Below, piece by piece: positions 1 through 10,590 of a stretch of 64,000 bases of DNA. Positions within the stretch are counted from its first letter, which is position 1. Each line of letters begins with the position of its first letter. The stretch is taken from the NCBI GenBank assembly GCA_025617745.1, contig CM046859.1:28261371-28325370 (forward strand). Reading direction: 5' to 3'. The notes beneath the pieces are model-generated. The model was not told the DNA's origin and did not search any database. It saw nothing but the letters and a program-made list of their open reading frames with translations. The DNA is from Heliocidaris erythrogramma. Its lineage: Eukaryota; Echinodermata; Echinoidea; Camarodonta; Echinometridae. A program made the position numbers and the translations under genes.

Positions 1-590
1 TTCCAAGCTTTTCCCAGCTTCCACCGCTCATTCAATATTATATTTTTTAGATAGTTGCTATCACATCGTAGTTTTGACACATTCAGAAAACAGACCAACA
101 TAAATCGTGAATTATTTTGATGTTTTGGGCGAGTTGTGCGGGAACTTCATGTAATTTTGCAGAATTGGCTTGTGTATGACGTCATAACTGTCATGGCAAA
201 TTTTAGTGTACTCGTTCGGTCATACATTTTAATTATATATATATTTTGTTATAAAAATGATTAATTTTGCTTTAAAAAATGTATATATATTGTTTTTAAA
301 ATATATCATTAAAAAAATTAATTAAGAAGATTTGTAAGCAATCAATTTCATACATTGACAAAAATAAGTGCATGTAAAAAAAAGTGCATGTAAGTAAGGT
401 AGATGTGCAGTTGAGTTATTTCGATATTTTCCAGACTGCTAAAACAGCAGTGCTAATTATGTGCGCAGGCCATGTCCAATGAAAGATATCGTTTTTAGGG
501 GTTAGGTAGGGGTAGGGGGTAGTTTGTGCAGAGGCGCTCCGGGGGGGGGGGGGAGGTAGGGGAGGGGAAGGCACGCCCGGGGGGCACGGT
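1..590. other. Gene-free AT-rich sequence
   Basis: No credible coding exon was seen on either strand. The stretch is AT-rich with runs of A and TATA-like dinucleotide repeats, and ends in a run of 13 G at about 541-553 followed by G-rich sequence. The reading frames here are short and compositionally driven. Confidence 0.6.
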
Positions 591-594
591 GCCC

Positions 595-1420
595 CTTCCA
601 TTTTTTAAAGTACCGAAAAGTGCCCCAGCTTTTTACTTTGTGAAAAATACTCCTTTTCTCTATAGCTGTCTCTCTGATTAGTGCCCCTTTCTACCGTCTA
701 ATCATATAGTGAGGCCTGTACGGCATCTGCGTCCATGAAAACGAGTAAAAAGTGTTGTTTTTTCACCACCAGATGGTAACCCTGGGATCTCGCTAAGGGT
801 GTCAAATTCACTGTTGATGAGAAAAATCCTCGAAAAGGGTAAGAAATTTGACATTGCATGTACCATTCAGGATATCTTATCATGAATCCAAAGAGGTTCT
901 TTTCTATTCTTTCAATGAAAACATCATTCTTTAATGTGTTCCTAAGTATTTGTCTTTGGCTATTCCTTTTTGGCAAAAAAAAAAAGGGTCAAGAAAAACC
1001 TCAAATAGGGTGTACAACACTATGCAAGATCTTTTTTTTTAAAGCCCTAATAAGGATCTAAAAATCGGAAATTTTTCGCGGGATTTTAATTCCTTGAATA
1101 GTGCATCAAAACCCTCTCGACTTAAATCTTCGTTTATGGTGCTTTTCAGAAAGTCATGGACGCGGATGCCGTACATGCCTCAATGAAACATACCCCGGGC
1201 TTTTTACCGTCGAAAAGTGCCCCTTCTTCTTTCTAATGAATGTCTTTTGCGGTTATGAAGAGTGCCCCTATTCAAATCCAAACTAGTGCCCCTTTATACT
1301 TCTGATAAATGCCACTTGCCAAATCTGATGTGTACCCATTACTTCTTATGTGGGCCCATTTCTTTTTTTCCCTTCATAAAATGAGTGATTTTCCCCCTTC
1401 TTATAGATAGTGCTCCCTTT
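595..1420. repeat. Degenerate short-word repeat, GTGCCCCTTT type
   Basis: The words AGTGCCCCTTTC, GATAGTGCTCCC, TAATGTGCC and similar variants recur every 20-40 bases, mostly followed by a T/C-rich stretch and TCTGATAA or TCTAAT. Individual units are too diverged for a fixed period. The same vocabulary forms the inside of the element at 48934-49656, where it is bounded by a clear target duplication, so this block is probably a decayed or partial relative. It begins just after a G-rich tract, as the other copy does. No coding potential is visible. Confidence 0.6.
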
Positions 1421-1749
1421 TACATATCGCATTGTCGTTAAATGTGACATTGATCCTCAAAAGAGCGATAATTATCTAGCTTTCAAATGATCTGTGTGAA
1501 TACAGTGTTTTTTACCAAGTCAGAACTGGGAGCAGGCGGGCACCCCACCCATCCAAACAAAAGATTTCTGATTCCGGTCTCTCGCATACATGTGCCCAAA
1601 ATTTAAAGCAATTTACGATAACATATCTTTTATTTCCTAAATATTTCCCTAAAGCTCACTCACACTTATAGATTACCGTTATGAAATTAAGCAGAGTATT
1701 AAGTTGACATCGATTTGCAGTAATTATCATTATACATGTTTCACCTTAA

Positions 1750-2075
1750 AGGTCAATCCAACCTTGGTAATAAGTTGATTTGTATGAAAGCAGAAAAATA
1801 AGAAAAACAGGATGGTGAAAGTTTGAAAGAAATCGGACAAGGAATAAGAAAGTTTGAAAGAAATCGGACAAGGAATAAGAAAGTTATGGATGTTTGAAAA
1901 ATGAGATCACTACATCTATGCGAATCTCAAACTGGAAATTTGGTGAGTCGATTGTGACAGTCTTGTGGACAACTCTCCCGTTTGTCGTACACAAAAATAT
2001 CATTAATTTGCGGTTTTCTCCGAAGCACCTTTACCCTCGGGGCAGTACTCAAAATATATTGCAGATATCATATTG
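1750..2075 (+). mobile_element. TTAA-associated dispersed repeat, AAGGTCAATCCAACC family
   Basis: The block starts directly after TTAA (1746-1749) with AGGTCAATCCAACC, then AAGTTGATTTGTATGAAAGC and GAAATCGGA...AATAAGAAAGTTAT. The same order of words occurs at 28598-29179, where the element is complete and flanked by TTAA on both sides, and at 36531. This copy contains an internal tandem duplication of about 33 bases (1823-1888). The right end is not defined because no matching inverted end was found. It is likely a single-ended, non-autonomous TTAA-target DNA transposon. Confidence 0.55.
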
Positions 2076-2566
2076 TTTGACTGATTGATTGATTGATGCA
2101 AGGTTTATTTCATCTCATTTCCAAATACAAAACAAGTGACTTACAATGTACAATATCGTGAAATGAAAAAGGAACCTACTGGAAAGCATCTATTGTTTGT
2201 GTAGGTTTGTGTAAGTTATAGGTTGTTATAGGTCCTCATGAAAGAAAAAGATCTTCTGAGTAATTCATTTAAAAAAAAAATGACATTTAGTAATTTTGTG
2301 TATTGGAGCAAATGGGGGAGTTGTCCGTACATCACTGGCGTTTCAAAGTGGTATTTTTCCAAGTTCGTGTTCACCCTTTCTTTGTATGTCTCCTGGGCCA
2401 GGCACGTGGCTCCCAACAGGCAGGCACTATATGACTATACACACACTAAAAACCAATGAGGATTCTGTGTATATACAACACATGCGAAGCCCCAAAATAT
2501 TTTGTGCAGGGAGCCGTCCATGGAATTCTTTGCAATTTACTTTTTGCTAATAATACCTAAAAAATA

Positions 2567-2925
2567 TGGAAGCTTAAAAGTGCCACCGAGATGACGAGAT
2601 AACATATAATTCCTTACAAGTCTTCTCGACCTTTTTGGGTCCGAGAAGGCGAGAAGGCGAATTCCGTCGTCTCGTCTTCTTGACCTCTTTTGGTCCAAGA
2701 AAGTGAGAAGGTGAGATCCGGATTCTCGTCAACTCGATTTCTTGGGTATGAGAAGATGAGAAGGCGAGATTCCAATTCTCGTATTTTCGACTTCTCGAGT
2801 ATAAGAAGTCGAGAAGACGAGAATGATTATCTCGCCTTCTCGCCTTCTCGCCTTCTCGGACCAAAAAAAAAGGTCGAGAAGACGAGGAATTATCTCGTCA
2901 TCTCGGTGGCACTTTTAAGCTTCCG
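2567..2925. mobile_element. TA-flanked foldback element, GAGAAGGCGAGA family, copy 1
   Basis: The ends are inverted repeats (GGAAGCTTAAAAGTGCCACC and its complement) flanked by TA on both sides. The terminal inversion continues into GAGATGACGAGATAA. Inside, the strand switches repeatedly between GAGAAGGCGAGA-like and TCTCGACTTCTCG-like words, so almost the whole 359 bp can fold on itself. There is no coding capacity for a transposase. A second copy lies at 8899-9193. The TA duplication suggests mobilisation by a Tc1/mariner-type transposase, which is inference. Confidence 0.8.
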
Positions 2926-2927
2926 TA

Positions 2928-3620
2928 CAGATAGACCTCGACCCAAGCATAACATACATGACGTGATGTATAGTACAGTTACATCATCTCTCAGCCGAAG
3001 CTCTCAGTGAATGACGTAATAATACAGTGTACGGTGCAAAACAAACTAGGCCCAGGGAGGTGGAAGAGAGACTTCCACCTCCCTGCTAGGCCTATATGGA
3101 ATTGTTCATTTTATTTTTTCAAACAATATTATTAGAACAATAAATGGATAGTCCATATTGTCTTGATTTCTGTTATTTGCAAATATTGTACAATCACAAC
3201 ATAAAGCAGCGCACATATACCCTTCCAAAGGACTGCTCAAGGTGCCTAACAAGCCATTAAGTAAAAAAGAAAACAACAACAACAAAACAATCATTAGAAA
3301 ATTACATTTTAAGACAAAATAATTAACTTTAAATTGATGCATATCATATAGGCGAGATCGATATGTTTCAAGAAGATTATAATAGTTGCAAGAAGAATGC
3401 GTGTCTTCATTTTATCCATGATGATTGCATAATGAACACAAACAACTAATTCAAAAGAAATGATAATGCATGAATTCATCGATTTTTGCAGGTCCCTTTT
3501 TCGCGATATATCCTTTTTCGTACAGTACCCCTTTTCCAATTACCGATCTCAAAAAGTATACCCCTTTTCACTTCATGACAAGTCGGGCCGTTTTTATGCC
3601 GCCGGGGTATATGCTTGTTT
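2928..3620. other. Gene-free interval
   Basis: No coding exon is recognised. It contains a short inverted pair near 3055-3090 (CAGGGAGGTGGAAG with CTTCCACCTCCCTG), which could form a stem of about 14 bp. The rest is AT-rich sequence without recognisable features. Confidence 0.5.
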
Positions 3621-3624
3621 TTTC

Positions 3625-3950
3625 CGACGACCGAAGGTTCATAATTCCGAAACAGGCACAAATTTCCATAGGGGGGGGGGGGGGGGGGTGTCATAATTCC
3701 GAAAATAAAGTAGGGTTCATAATTCCGAATAATTCGAATGTTCATGATGTCGAAAATGAAAAAATATTCGTATAATTTCGGAAGTGAAATAGGGTTCATA
3801 TTTCAGAAAATGGAAAAGGGTTCATTGTCCCGAGAATGGAATAAAGTTTATTATTCCGATTTCCGAAGGTTCGTAATTCCGAAAAATGATGTATCAGATT
3901 TTTGGGAACGGAACCTTCGGAATTACGAACCCGGCCTATATCTAATTTTC
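3625..3950. repeat. Degenerate short-word repeat, TTCGGAATTATGAACC type
   Basis: The words GGTTCATAATTCCGAA, TTCATGATGTCGAAAATG and GGTTCGTAATTCCGAA recur many times with irregular spacing. The same vocabulary appears in the other orientation at 56719-56820 and 57488-57800. A run of about 19 G interrupts it near 3671-3689. Units are strongly diverged and it is not a clean tandem array. Confidence 0.75.
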
Positions 3951-4034
3951 GGAATTACTATACTACATGTACCACCAACCACAATGCCAAAATCATCATG
4001 ATATGGTCTTATTTATCAGGTATCATACTACTCT

Positions 4035-4170
4035 TCCTGTATTAGGTAGAGAGAGAGACAAACGGTAGGTGAATACCTTGCCCAAATAAGCACCGATCAC
4101 CGGGATTGAACTCAGGACCTCTCCGGAGTCAACAACTTTCCCCAATAAACCACAGTGCCAGCTCCCACAC
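4035..4170 (-). mobile_element. tRNA-derived SINE fragment
   Basis: Read on the minus strand, the block holds an RNA polymerase III B-box-like word (GAGTTCAATCCC) followed by a SINE body word (TTTGGGCAAGGTATTCACC). The layout matches the better preserved SINEs at 47229-47597 and 50094-50305. No complete tRNA fold is present, so it is a SINE remnant and not a tRNA gene. Confidence 0.55.
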
Positions 4171-4439
4171 AGCAGACCGGAGGGTAATATAATGTCTGAA
4201 CTTTTCCAGTTATGTAACAACAACAAAAAGTACCATTTCAAGTTTATATCGTGCACCTTTACGTGCTCCTTTTCCTACTAAATAATGCCCATTTGAATTG
4301 ATATTAGGTTAAATAAATAGGGTACTGTAAACTTATGAATGATAATTCAGTTATCCTTTAACCCCAATACCCTTTTGAAAAATTCACAAAGTGTTTTAAA
4401 CTAGTTATGCTCTAATTTCTAAAAAGTTGACATTTGAAT

Positions 4440-4530
4440 GGAAATTAAAGATCTTGGGTTCGATCCCCGGTACGGCACCTTATGCGTTTGAGCAAGGCAT
4501 TTTAATCTACAGACTACATTGCTCTTTTAT
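4440..4530 (+). mobile_element. tRNA-derived SINE fragment
   Basis: The B-box-like GGGTTCGATCCCCGG is followed by GAGCAAGGCATTTTAATCTA, the same head-to-body junction seen in the other SINE copies of this window. Only the 3' part of the tRNA-like head and the beginning of the body are visible. Confidence 0.55.
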
Positions 4531-4790
4531 AAAGTTCATTAAATTAAAGAAATGGCGTTTGCCGTGTCCGCCAGACAACAGGTGTCCCCCCCCCCCCCAC
4601 TTTGTCCGAGCCCGACGTTCCGCCACCTCTCGGTTTGCTCATAACTGTTAGAAGTAGCTCTATACAGGGTGTACCTTTATTGAAAATGTCGTCATCGTTA
4701 TCGTTATCGAACAAATGTGACCAGCAAGGGTGTCGATATGTGTTCATGATTGGGGGGGGGGGGTGAGGGTGACCGGCGAAGGAGCGAAGC

Positions 4791-7700
4791 CAGTGGCGTA
4801 TCTAGGGATTATGGCGCCCGGGGCCCGGGGCAAACAATGAAGTTACGCCCCCCCCCCCCCGTGCCCAAACTTATTTACGTTATTGTACAAGAGAGGGCTA
4901 GGGAAGCAAAGCGAGGGAGCAGCAGCAACTATTTTTAACCCTAAAAAAAACGCAATTTCTTGTGCATTTTACCCAGGAAATTTTGCAATTGACCACCGCA
5001 ATAATATTGAGCGGTATAGAAAAGCTCGAATTTTATATACATTGATAAACGGTTTTCTATTCACTCACTGCTACAATCGGGAACAAAACTAACGAAAACT
5101 ATATAGGCTTGAGAAATAGTCAAGAAATTCAGCAAGGCTACCTGAAAATGAGATTTCTTTCAAAAGTTGAACCTTTCCAAATGCTGCTTTATACACTCTA
5201 TCCTATATTGGGGGCGCAATATTTAGCAGGAGTCATATGAAACTTACATGATATATATAGCGAGCAAAGCAATCACATCTTTATTTTTCAAATTTTGAAC
5301 CCTTTAAGCAATAAGAACTATATACTGGGGGCGCGAAATTACGAGATCCTGAAAGAAAATAATTATGCGAGGGAGCAAAGCGACCGAGCTTTAGAAAATT
5401 TTCGCATTTCAAACTTTCTAAAACTAGATTTCTAGTGCATTTACCCCCGGCATTTACCCTGCGGATTTGGGGGCGCATAATCCGTATTATGATTTTTCTT
5501 AATTTCCCCTTTTTTTTTTCTTTTTGATTTTTTGATTTGATTTTATTTGTTTCCACAATCGGTTTACATATATACATGAGAAAGCAAATTATAAACATAT
5601 ACATATGGCATAATACAAAAGATAATACATATATCATAACAACTCAGTATAATAAATATCTTCCAGTAGATGTAATAAACGAATACAGTATATACACTTG
5701 TGGGGGAACCTATTAAAAGCGAGGCTTGTCGAGTTAGGTCCCCATTTAACGAAGAAAAGGAGCTGGAAAGTAGAATGTGGAGATTAAGATGAGAAGAAAC
5801 AAAGAAAGAACAGAAATCAGCAGATGTAAACAAAAAAGAACATTAAAAATTTAAATAGTTACAGAGTGAGAGAGAAATAGAGAGTGAGAGAGAGAGAAAG
5901 AAAGAAAAGAAAAGAGAGAAGAGCGAAGAGAGAAGCGAAGTACAGATCGAGATCAACAACCAAGCAGCATTCTAGTATATGGTTTCAGCAAAAGAGATTT
6001 CAATTGTTTTTTTAAATGGTGCAGTCTCTCTATTTCCTTAAGGTCTGGATCGAGACTGTTCCAAAATTTGGGACCTGTAAAGACGAATGTTTTGTGTGCT
6101 ATTGTGCTATTTGTGTGATTGTCTCGTTGGATAGTTGTGGAGTGTATTGTTAGTTGTGAAAAGGTCTGAGAGAGCATTCGGAAGTTCATTATTTATTAGT
6201 TGGAACATAAATTGACCCAGATTATAAAGGTATAAGTCAGACACTTTGAGAACTTTATTACTATGAAAGAGCCGGTCAGTATGTGAGAGATAACCTGTAA
6301 GAGATACAATCCTCATGGCCTTTTTTTAAAGTAATAGTAATCTGTTTAGTTGTTGCGCTGTAGAGTTGCCCCATGCTAAAATTCCATAATTAAGATGTGG
6401 AAAACATAAGGTTAGGTAAAGAGACAACAAAATAAAGGATGGGAATTGATATTTCAACTTATTAATTACTCCTGTGTTTCGCGAAATCAATTTTGACAAG
6501 TTATCAGTATGTGGTTTCCAAGAGAGCTTATCGTCAATTATTATACCTAAGAATTTAGTAGTTTTCACTTTTTCGATAGTTATGTTATCAAAAAGAATAT
6601 TACCAGGCAGGGATCGAAGAGTATTGCTGAAGAGCATGTAATTTGTTTTCTTTAGGTTTAGAGACAACTTATTCGCTTTTATCCAATCCGTAACACGCTT
6701 CAGCTCGGAATTGACTGTTGAAAGTAAAATTGTAGGGTCTCGATGGGAAAAAAAGAGATTGGAATCGTCAGCAAACAATATGAAAGATAAAATGGAGGAA
6801 GATTTATAAAAGTCATTAATGTATAAGATAAAAAGCAGTGGTCCAAGGAGAGATCCCTGTGGTACTCCACAATTTACTGGTTTAATAGAAGAACTGTGCC
6901 CGTTGAGTAATACAGTAGTTCCTGAACCACTCCAAGGCCTTTCCTCTAATCCCGTAATGGGATAATTTATGTAATAAAATAGTGTGATCAATAGTGTCAA
7001 AGGCCATGGAGAAGTCCAGGAAGATTCCAACCGTGTGTGATGCCTTATCGATGGCGCTGGTTATTGTGTTAATAAGAGTTAAGATTGCTTGGGAAGTGCT
7101 GTGTTTTTCTCTGAATCCAAATTGGAAATTGCAAAAAATATTGTTGTCTTTAAGAAAGGATACCGTACGTTTGTATATAATTTTTTCAAGGATTTTTGAT
7201 AGTGAAGTTAGGAGTGAGATGGGTCTGTAATTACTAAGGCTGAGTTTATTTCCTTTTTTAAAAATAGGGACGACTTTTGCAGTTTTCATTTTGATGGGAA
7301 CCACACCTGAGTTTAGAGACAGATTAAAAATGTGCATTAGGGGTTCTGCTATTTGAAATACTATTTGTTTTAGTATACAGTTGTCTAGGGAATCGTGGCC
7401 GTGGCTTTTTTTATTAGGTAGATCATTTATTATATTAAATACTTCGTAAACAGTGACAGGAGTGAAAAATATCGTGTTTGAGACTGGGTTATCCAGATAA
7501 TTGACAAATGATTTGTTTATAGGAGGAATGTTTTTGGCCAAGTCTTCTCCAATGTTTGCAAAGTATGTGTTAAAAATTTCGGCTAGACGGTTAGGTTCAG
7601 AGATGACAGAACCGCTTTGTTCAATTTGTGAGATCTGAGCTTTAGGTGAGCCTTTATTCAGTACGTTGTTGATAATTTTCCATGTTTGTTTAATGTCGTT

Positions 7701-8411
7701 TTTATGTTCATTAAATTTATTTGTAAAAAAAATCTTTTTTCTAGACGGAGAATACGAGTAAGAGTGTTCCTGTAGCTTTCATACTTTTTCTTTAGTGATG
7801 GATGGGTTTTTGATTTATAAAACATGTTATTTTTTCGGTTGATTGATTTCAGTAAAGATTTTGTGAGCCAAGGCGCTCTTGGTACTTTTTTATAGCTGGA
7901 GCGATTCTTTTCACGGAGGGGGATGTGTGTATTGAGGTGCGACATGATTGTGTTCATAAAAGCGTTAAACGCTTCGTTAGCGTCGGTCAAGTTAAATACT
8001 GCCGTCCAGTCAGCATTCGTTAAACCATCTTTAAACAAGGACAAATTCAGTTCATTTATAATTCGTACTTTTTCTCTTGTCGAACCTTTTGAGTGATCGC
8101 TCGACATATCCATATGACAAAAAACAGGAAAATGATCAGTGAGATCAGATAGAAGTATGCCGGATTCGGGGAGAGGTTGAACATTAGTAAGAATATTGTC
8201 TATTAGAGTGGCTGATTGCTCCGCTATTCGAGTCGGTTTTACTATTAGGGGGGCAAAGGAATTACTTAATATTATTTCAAGAAAATCTTGGGATATCGAA
8301 TTAGAGTGAGAATGCAACAGATTAATATTAAAGTCTCCTTTGCGTTTTTTGCACCCCCTCCAAGTGCCGCCCGGGGCACGTGCCCCTCCCTGCCCCCCAG
8401 ATACACCACTG
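4791..8411. mobile_element. hAT-like non-autonomous element with 8-bp target duplication
   Basis: The left end CAGTGGCGTATCTAGG and the right end CAGATACACCACTG form imperfect terminal inverted repeats. They are bounded by a perfect 8-bp direct repeat AGCGAAGC (4783-4790 and 8412-8419). Removing the element restores GGAGCGAAGCGACCGAG, a sequence that occurs uninterrupted near 40569 in another repeat, which acts as a natural empty site. The interior has no transposase; it contains repeated GCGAGGGAGCAAAGCGA-like words and the retrotransposon described at 5505-8340. The 8-bp duplication and the CAG...CTG ends fit hAT elements; the superfamily assignment is inference. Confidence 0.8.
5505..8340 (-). 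pseudogene. Decayed L2/CR1-like non-LTR retrotransposon
   Basis: On the minus strand, reading from 8340 downward, the frames encode the C-terminal part of an APE-type endonuclease (ending SDLTDHFPVFCHM near 8110), then a reverse transcriptase with FGFREKHSTSQAILTLI, FLDFSMAFDTIDH and the catalytic FADDSNLFF near 6775. After that comes the usual C-terminal tail (YPTRQS, then GPKFWNSLDPDLKEIE near 6060). The order and motifs fit the Jockey/CR1/L2 clade. The coding sequence is broken by frame changes near 7600, 6950, 6320 and 6180, and its 5' half is missing, so it cannot encode an active element. The 3' end runs into a purine-rich block (5865-5945) and a tail of AAATCAA-like words near 5510-5550. 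It lies inside the hAT-like element at 4791-8411. Confidence 0.85.
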
Positions 8412-8419
8412 AGCGAAGC

Positions 8420-8898
8420 GACCGAGCGGGGGAGGGTGTTGGAGGGGGTATCCCCTCCCACACCAGGGACTTTTTCAAATATATGTCTGTAAAGCTTGCA
8501 TTTTAGAGCATCCCAAAGTGTTTTTAATGAAAAAAAAGGGAATGCAGGGAACTACGCCAATGGACGGAACCCCAATACGAGCGAACAAATTTTATTCGAT
8601 ATTTTCGCATTGAAATTATGGCAATTCTTTTTTCCTTACTTCTAATCATTAAGAATGTGATGGTATGTCCAAATCAAACATAATGAGTTGGGATAATTAT
8701 TGGTTTTAAGTTAATATATCATAATTCTTACTTATTTTATCCAAAAATATTGGGGGGATGATAGTACAGGCCATCTCCTCACCTCAATTTTTTTTTGGTG
8801 GGGGGGGGGGGGGGATATATATACCCCATCCCCCCCTCCCCGGGATCAACAACCGTGGTGACCAGTCCTTTAGAGTCAGAGTACCGTTTACGGTAGTA
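8420..8898. repeat. Dispersed repeat flank and gene-free sequence
   Basis: The first part (to about 8480) continues the GACCGAGCGGGGGAGG repeat into which the hAT-like element inserted. The rest is AT-rich, then a run of G near 8802 followed by CCCCATCCCC. No gene is seen. Confidence 0.5.
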
Positions 8899-9193
8899 CG
8901 GAAGCTTAACCGAGATGACGAGATAATTCCTCGTCTTCTCGACCTTTTTTTGGTCCGAGAAGGCGAGAAGGCGAGAAGGCGAGATAATCATTCTCGTCTT
9001 CTCGACTTCTCATACCCGAGAAGTCGAAAATACGAGAATTGGAATCCCGCCTTCTCATCTTTTCATACCTAAGAAATCGAGTTGACGGGATTCCGGATCT
9101 CCCCTTCTCACTTTCTTGGACCAAAAGAGGTCAAGAAGACTTGTAAGGAATTATATGTTATCTCGTCATCTCGGTGGCACTTTTAAGCTTCCA
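8899..9193. mobile_element. TA-flanked foldback element, GAGAAGGCGAGA family, copy 2
   Basis: This shares ends (GGAAGCTTAA...TTAAGCTTCC) and internal strand-switching GAGAAGGCGAGA/TCTCGTCTTCTCG words with the element at 2567-2925. It is bounded by TA on both sides (8897-8898 and 9194-9195). It is shorter, 295 bp, and in the opposite overall orientation. It has no coding capacity. Confidence 0.8.
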
Positions 9194-9195
9194 TA

Positions 9196-10080
9196 TATCT
9201 GCGAGATGCGCGAGAGCGCAAATGACTGAGCGGGGGGAAAATAGGAAATTTTAAACTTCATAGGCTTATCCCGTTTTGAAACATATAATCTGGCAATGCA
9301 GTGGCCCCCTAGTCCCGCTATCGAGAAAATACCCCTCTGAGGAAAAAAACCCATGGGTAAAACACACCCTCCTCTCCTGATTGATGTGCCCTTTTATTCG
9401 ATCCAGATGGGGTAACACTCACATATTACGTCTTCTGCCTCATTCCGCCTCCCCAGCAGCATTCATATACACCACCAAATAATTGTATAAAACTATATAG
9501 GCCTACATCAGCCATGTGTATAAAATAGAAAAAGAAAAGACTGGTAAATTGGTAGTGCATTATATTGTCTATTCAAGTTTTAATTAATTGTCCAAATTTT
9601 CAAAAAGAGCACTTCTTTCAGGGACAGCTAATTAGACGGAGTAACAAAATTTAGCCAAGTCTATAGTTTTCCACCGTCACTGATCAGGGAGGTCCACCTC
9701 TGGGTCAATCGAAAGGTGGTGGTTCATCATTCTCAGGGGCTTAAATATTATGGAGTGGGGTGGGGAAGGAGGAGTGCAGAATACATGTTGTATTCCCCCC
9801 CCCCCCCCCCCCACGTGATTCTGGGAATGATGGGAGCAGGAGGGGGGGGGTAGAGCTGTCCTATTCAGAAATACAGGGGAGTGGTAATTGGCTTTAAATC
9901 TATTTCTTTAGTTCTTTATTCAAGACGGTGTGTGTGTGGGGGGGGGGGGGGGGGGTTGCTCCTTCATGCCCAATACACGTATCCCTCACCTTTTTCCCCC
10001 TTCGGGCTCGCCGGATCCGGATCCGCGGCGCGGCGCTTGTACTTTGTGTACATGTACAGTACAGATAGCGCATATGTGTA
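9196..10080. other. Gene-free interval with G/C homopolymers
   Basis: No exon is recognised. It holds a run of 16 C near 9797, a (GT)n run joined to a run of about 17 G near 9930-9955, and a palindromic CCGGATCCGGATCCG near 10013. Sequence from about 10000 becomes GC- and CpG-rich and may be the edge of a former promoter region (see 10159-10260). Confidence 0.45.
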
Positions 10081-10158
10081 GAGCTCGTTATCGAGCTACC
10101 TTTGGCGACCACTCCAGCGACCACTCGGGGGCGCCGAAGCGTGACGCGGCCGAGAACA

Positions 10159-10260
10159 ATGGAAAATCGCTCTACGGTGTCCTCAAAAGAGACAAAACCA
10201 AACGGAAAAAGTATTGACACTGTAAATCCTTTTCGTTACCGGTCGGAAACTTCAATTTAG
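10159..10260 (+). CDS. Possible orphan first exon in a CpG-rich island
   Basis: A start codon in good context (AACAATGG) opens 33 codons, beginning MENRSTVSSKETKPNGK and ending at TAG, inside about 250 bp that are GC- and CpG-rich compared with everything around. This is what a first exon beside a promoter would look like. A weak donor (GTATTG, 10211) lies inside it. No downstream exon is found, because the satellite begins within 100 bases. I do not recognise the protein. It could be a real gene cut off by satellite expansion, a gene whose other exons are beyond the array, or chance. Confidence 0.2.
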   Translation: MENRSTVSSKETKPNGKSIDTVNPFRYRSETSI

Positions 10261-10309
10261 GCAGTAGGCTTAATGAGGCGACGCAGAATTGTACTCCGGG
10301 ATTAATGAG

Positions 10310-10590
10310 CGTGTGAAATATTCAGCTTTATGATGGTATATGCCACATACCGGGGCAAGATGTCTGGATCTTACTATTTTAAATTAGTCCTTTAGACACC
10401 ACATAAATAACCCGGCTTCCAAAGAAGAGTCAGTCGGCATAATGATTGCAAAATACAGTGGTTAAATAAAAGCTCTCTCAAATTTCCATCGACATTTTTT
10501 ATTCTTAGTTAATTTACTAAATGAATGCTGAAGATATCAGCTTTCGGGTAGTAAATGCCACATACCGGGGCAAGATTGTATGGATCTTAC
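10310..10590 (+). repeat. Diverged edge copies of the satellite
   Basis: Words of the satellite constant module (ATATTCAGCTTTATGATGGT, GTCTGGATCTTACTA) appear here in altered form and with foreign stretches between them, for example CACATACCGGGGCAAGAT present twice (about 10346 and 10561). This is the expected decay of units at an array margin. The regular array begins after about 10590. Confidence 0.7.

Noticed and set aside
2238..2550. Frames of 66-84 codons near 2.3 kb on both strands
   Set aside because: They overlap on both strands, have no splice signals in a sensible arrangement and show no recognisable motif.
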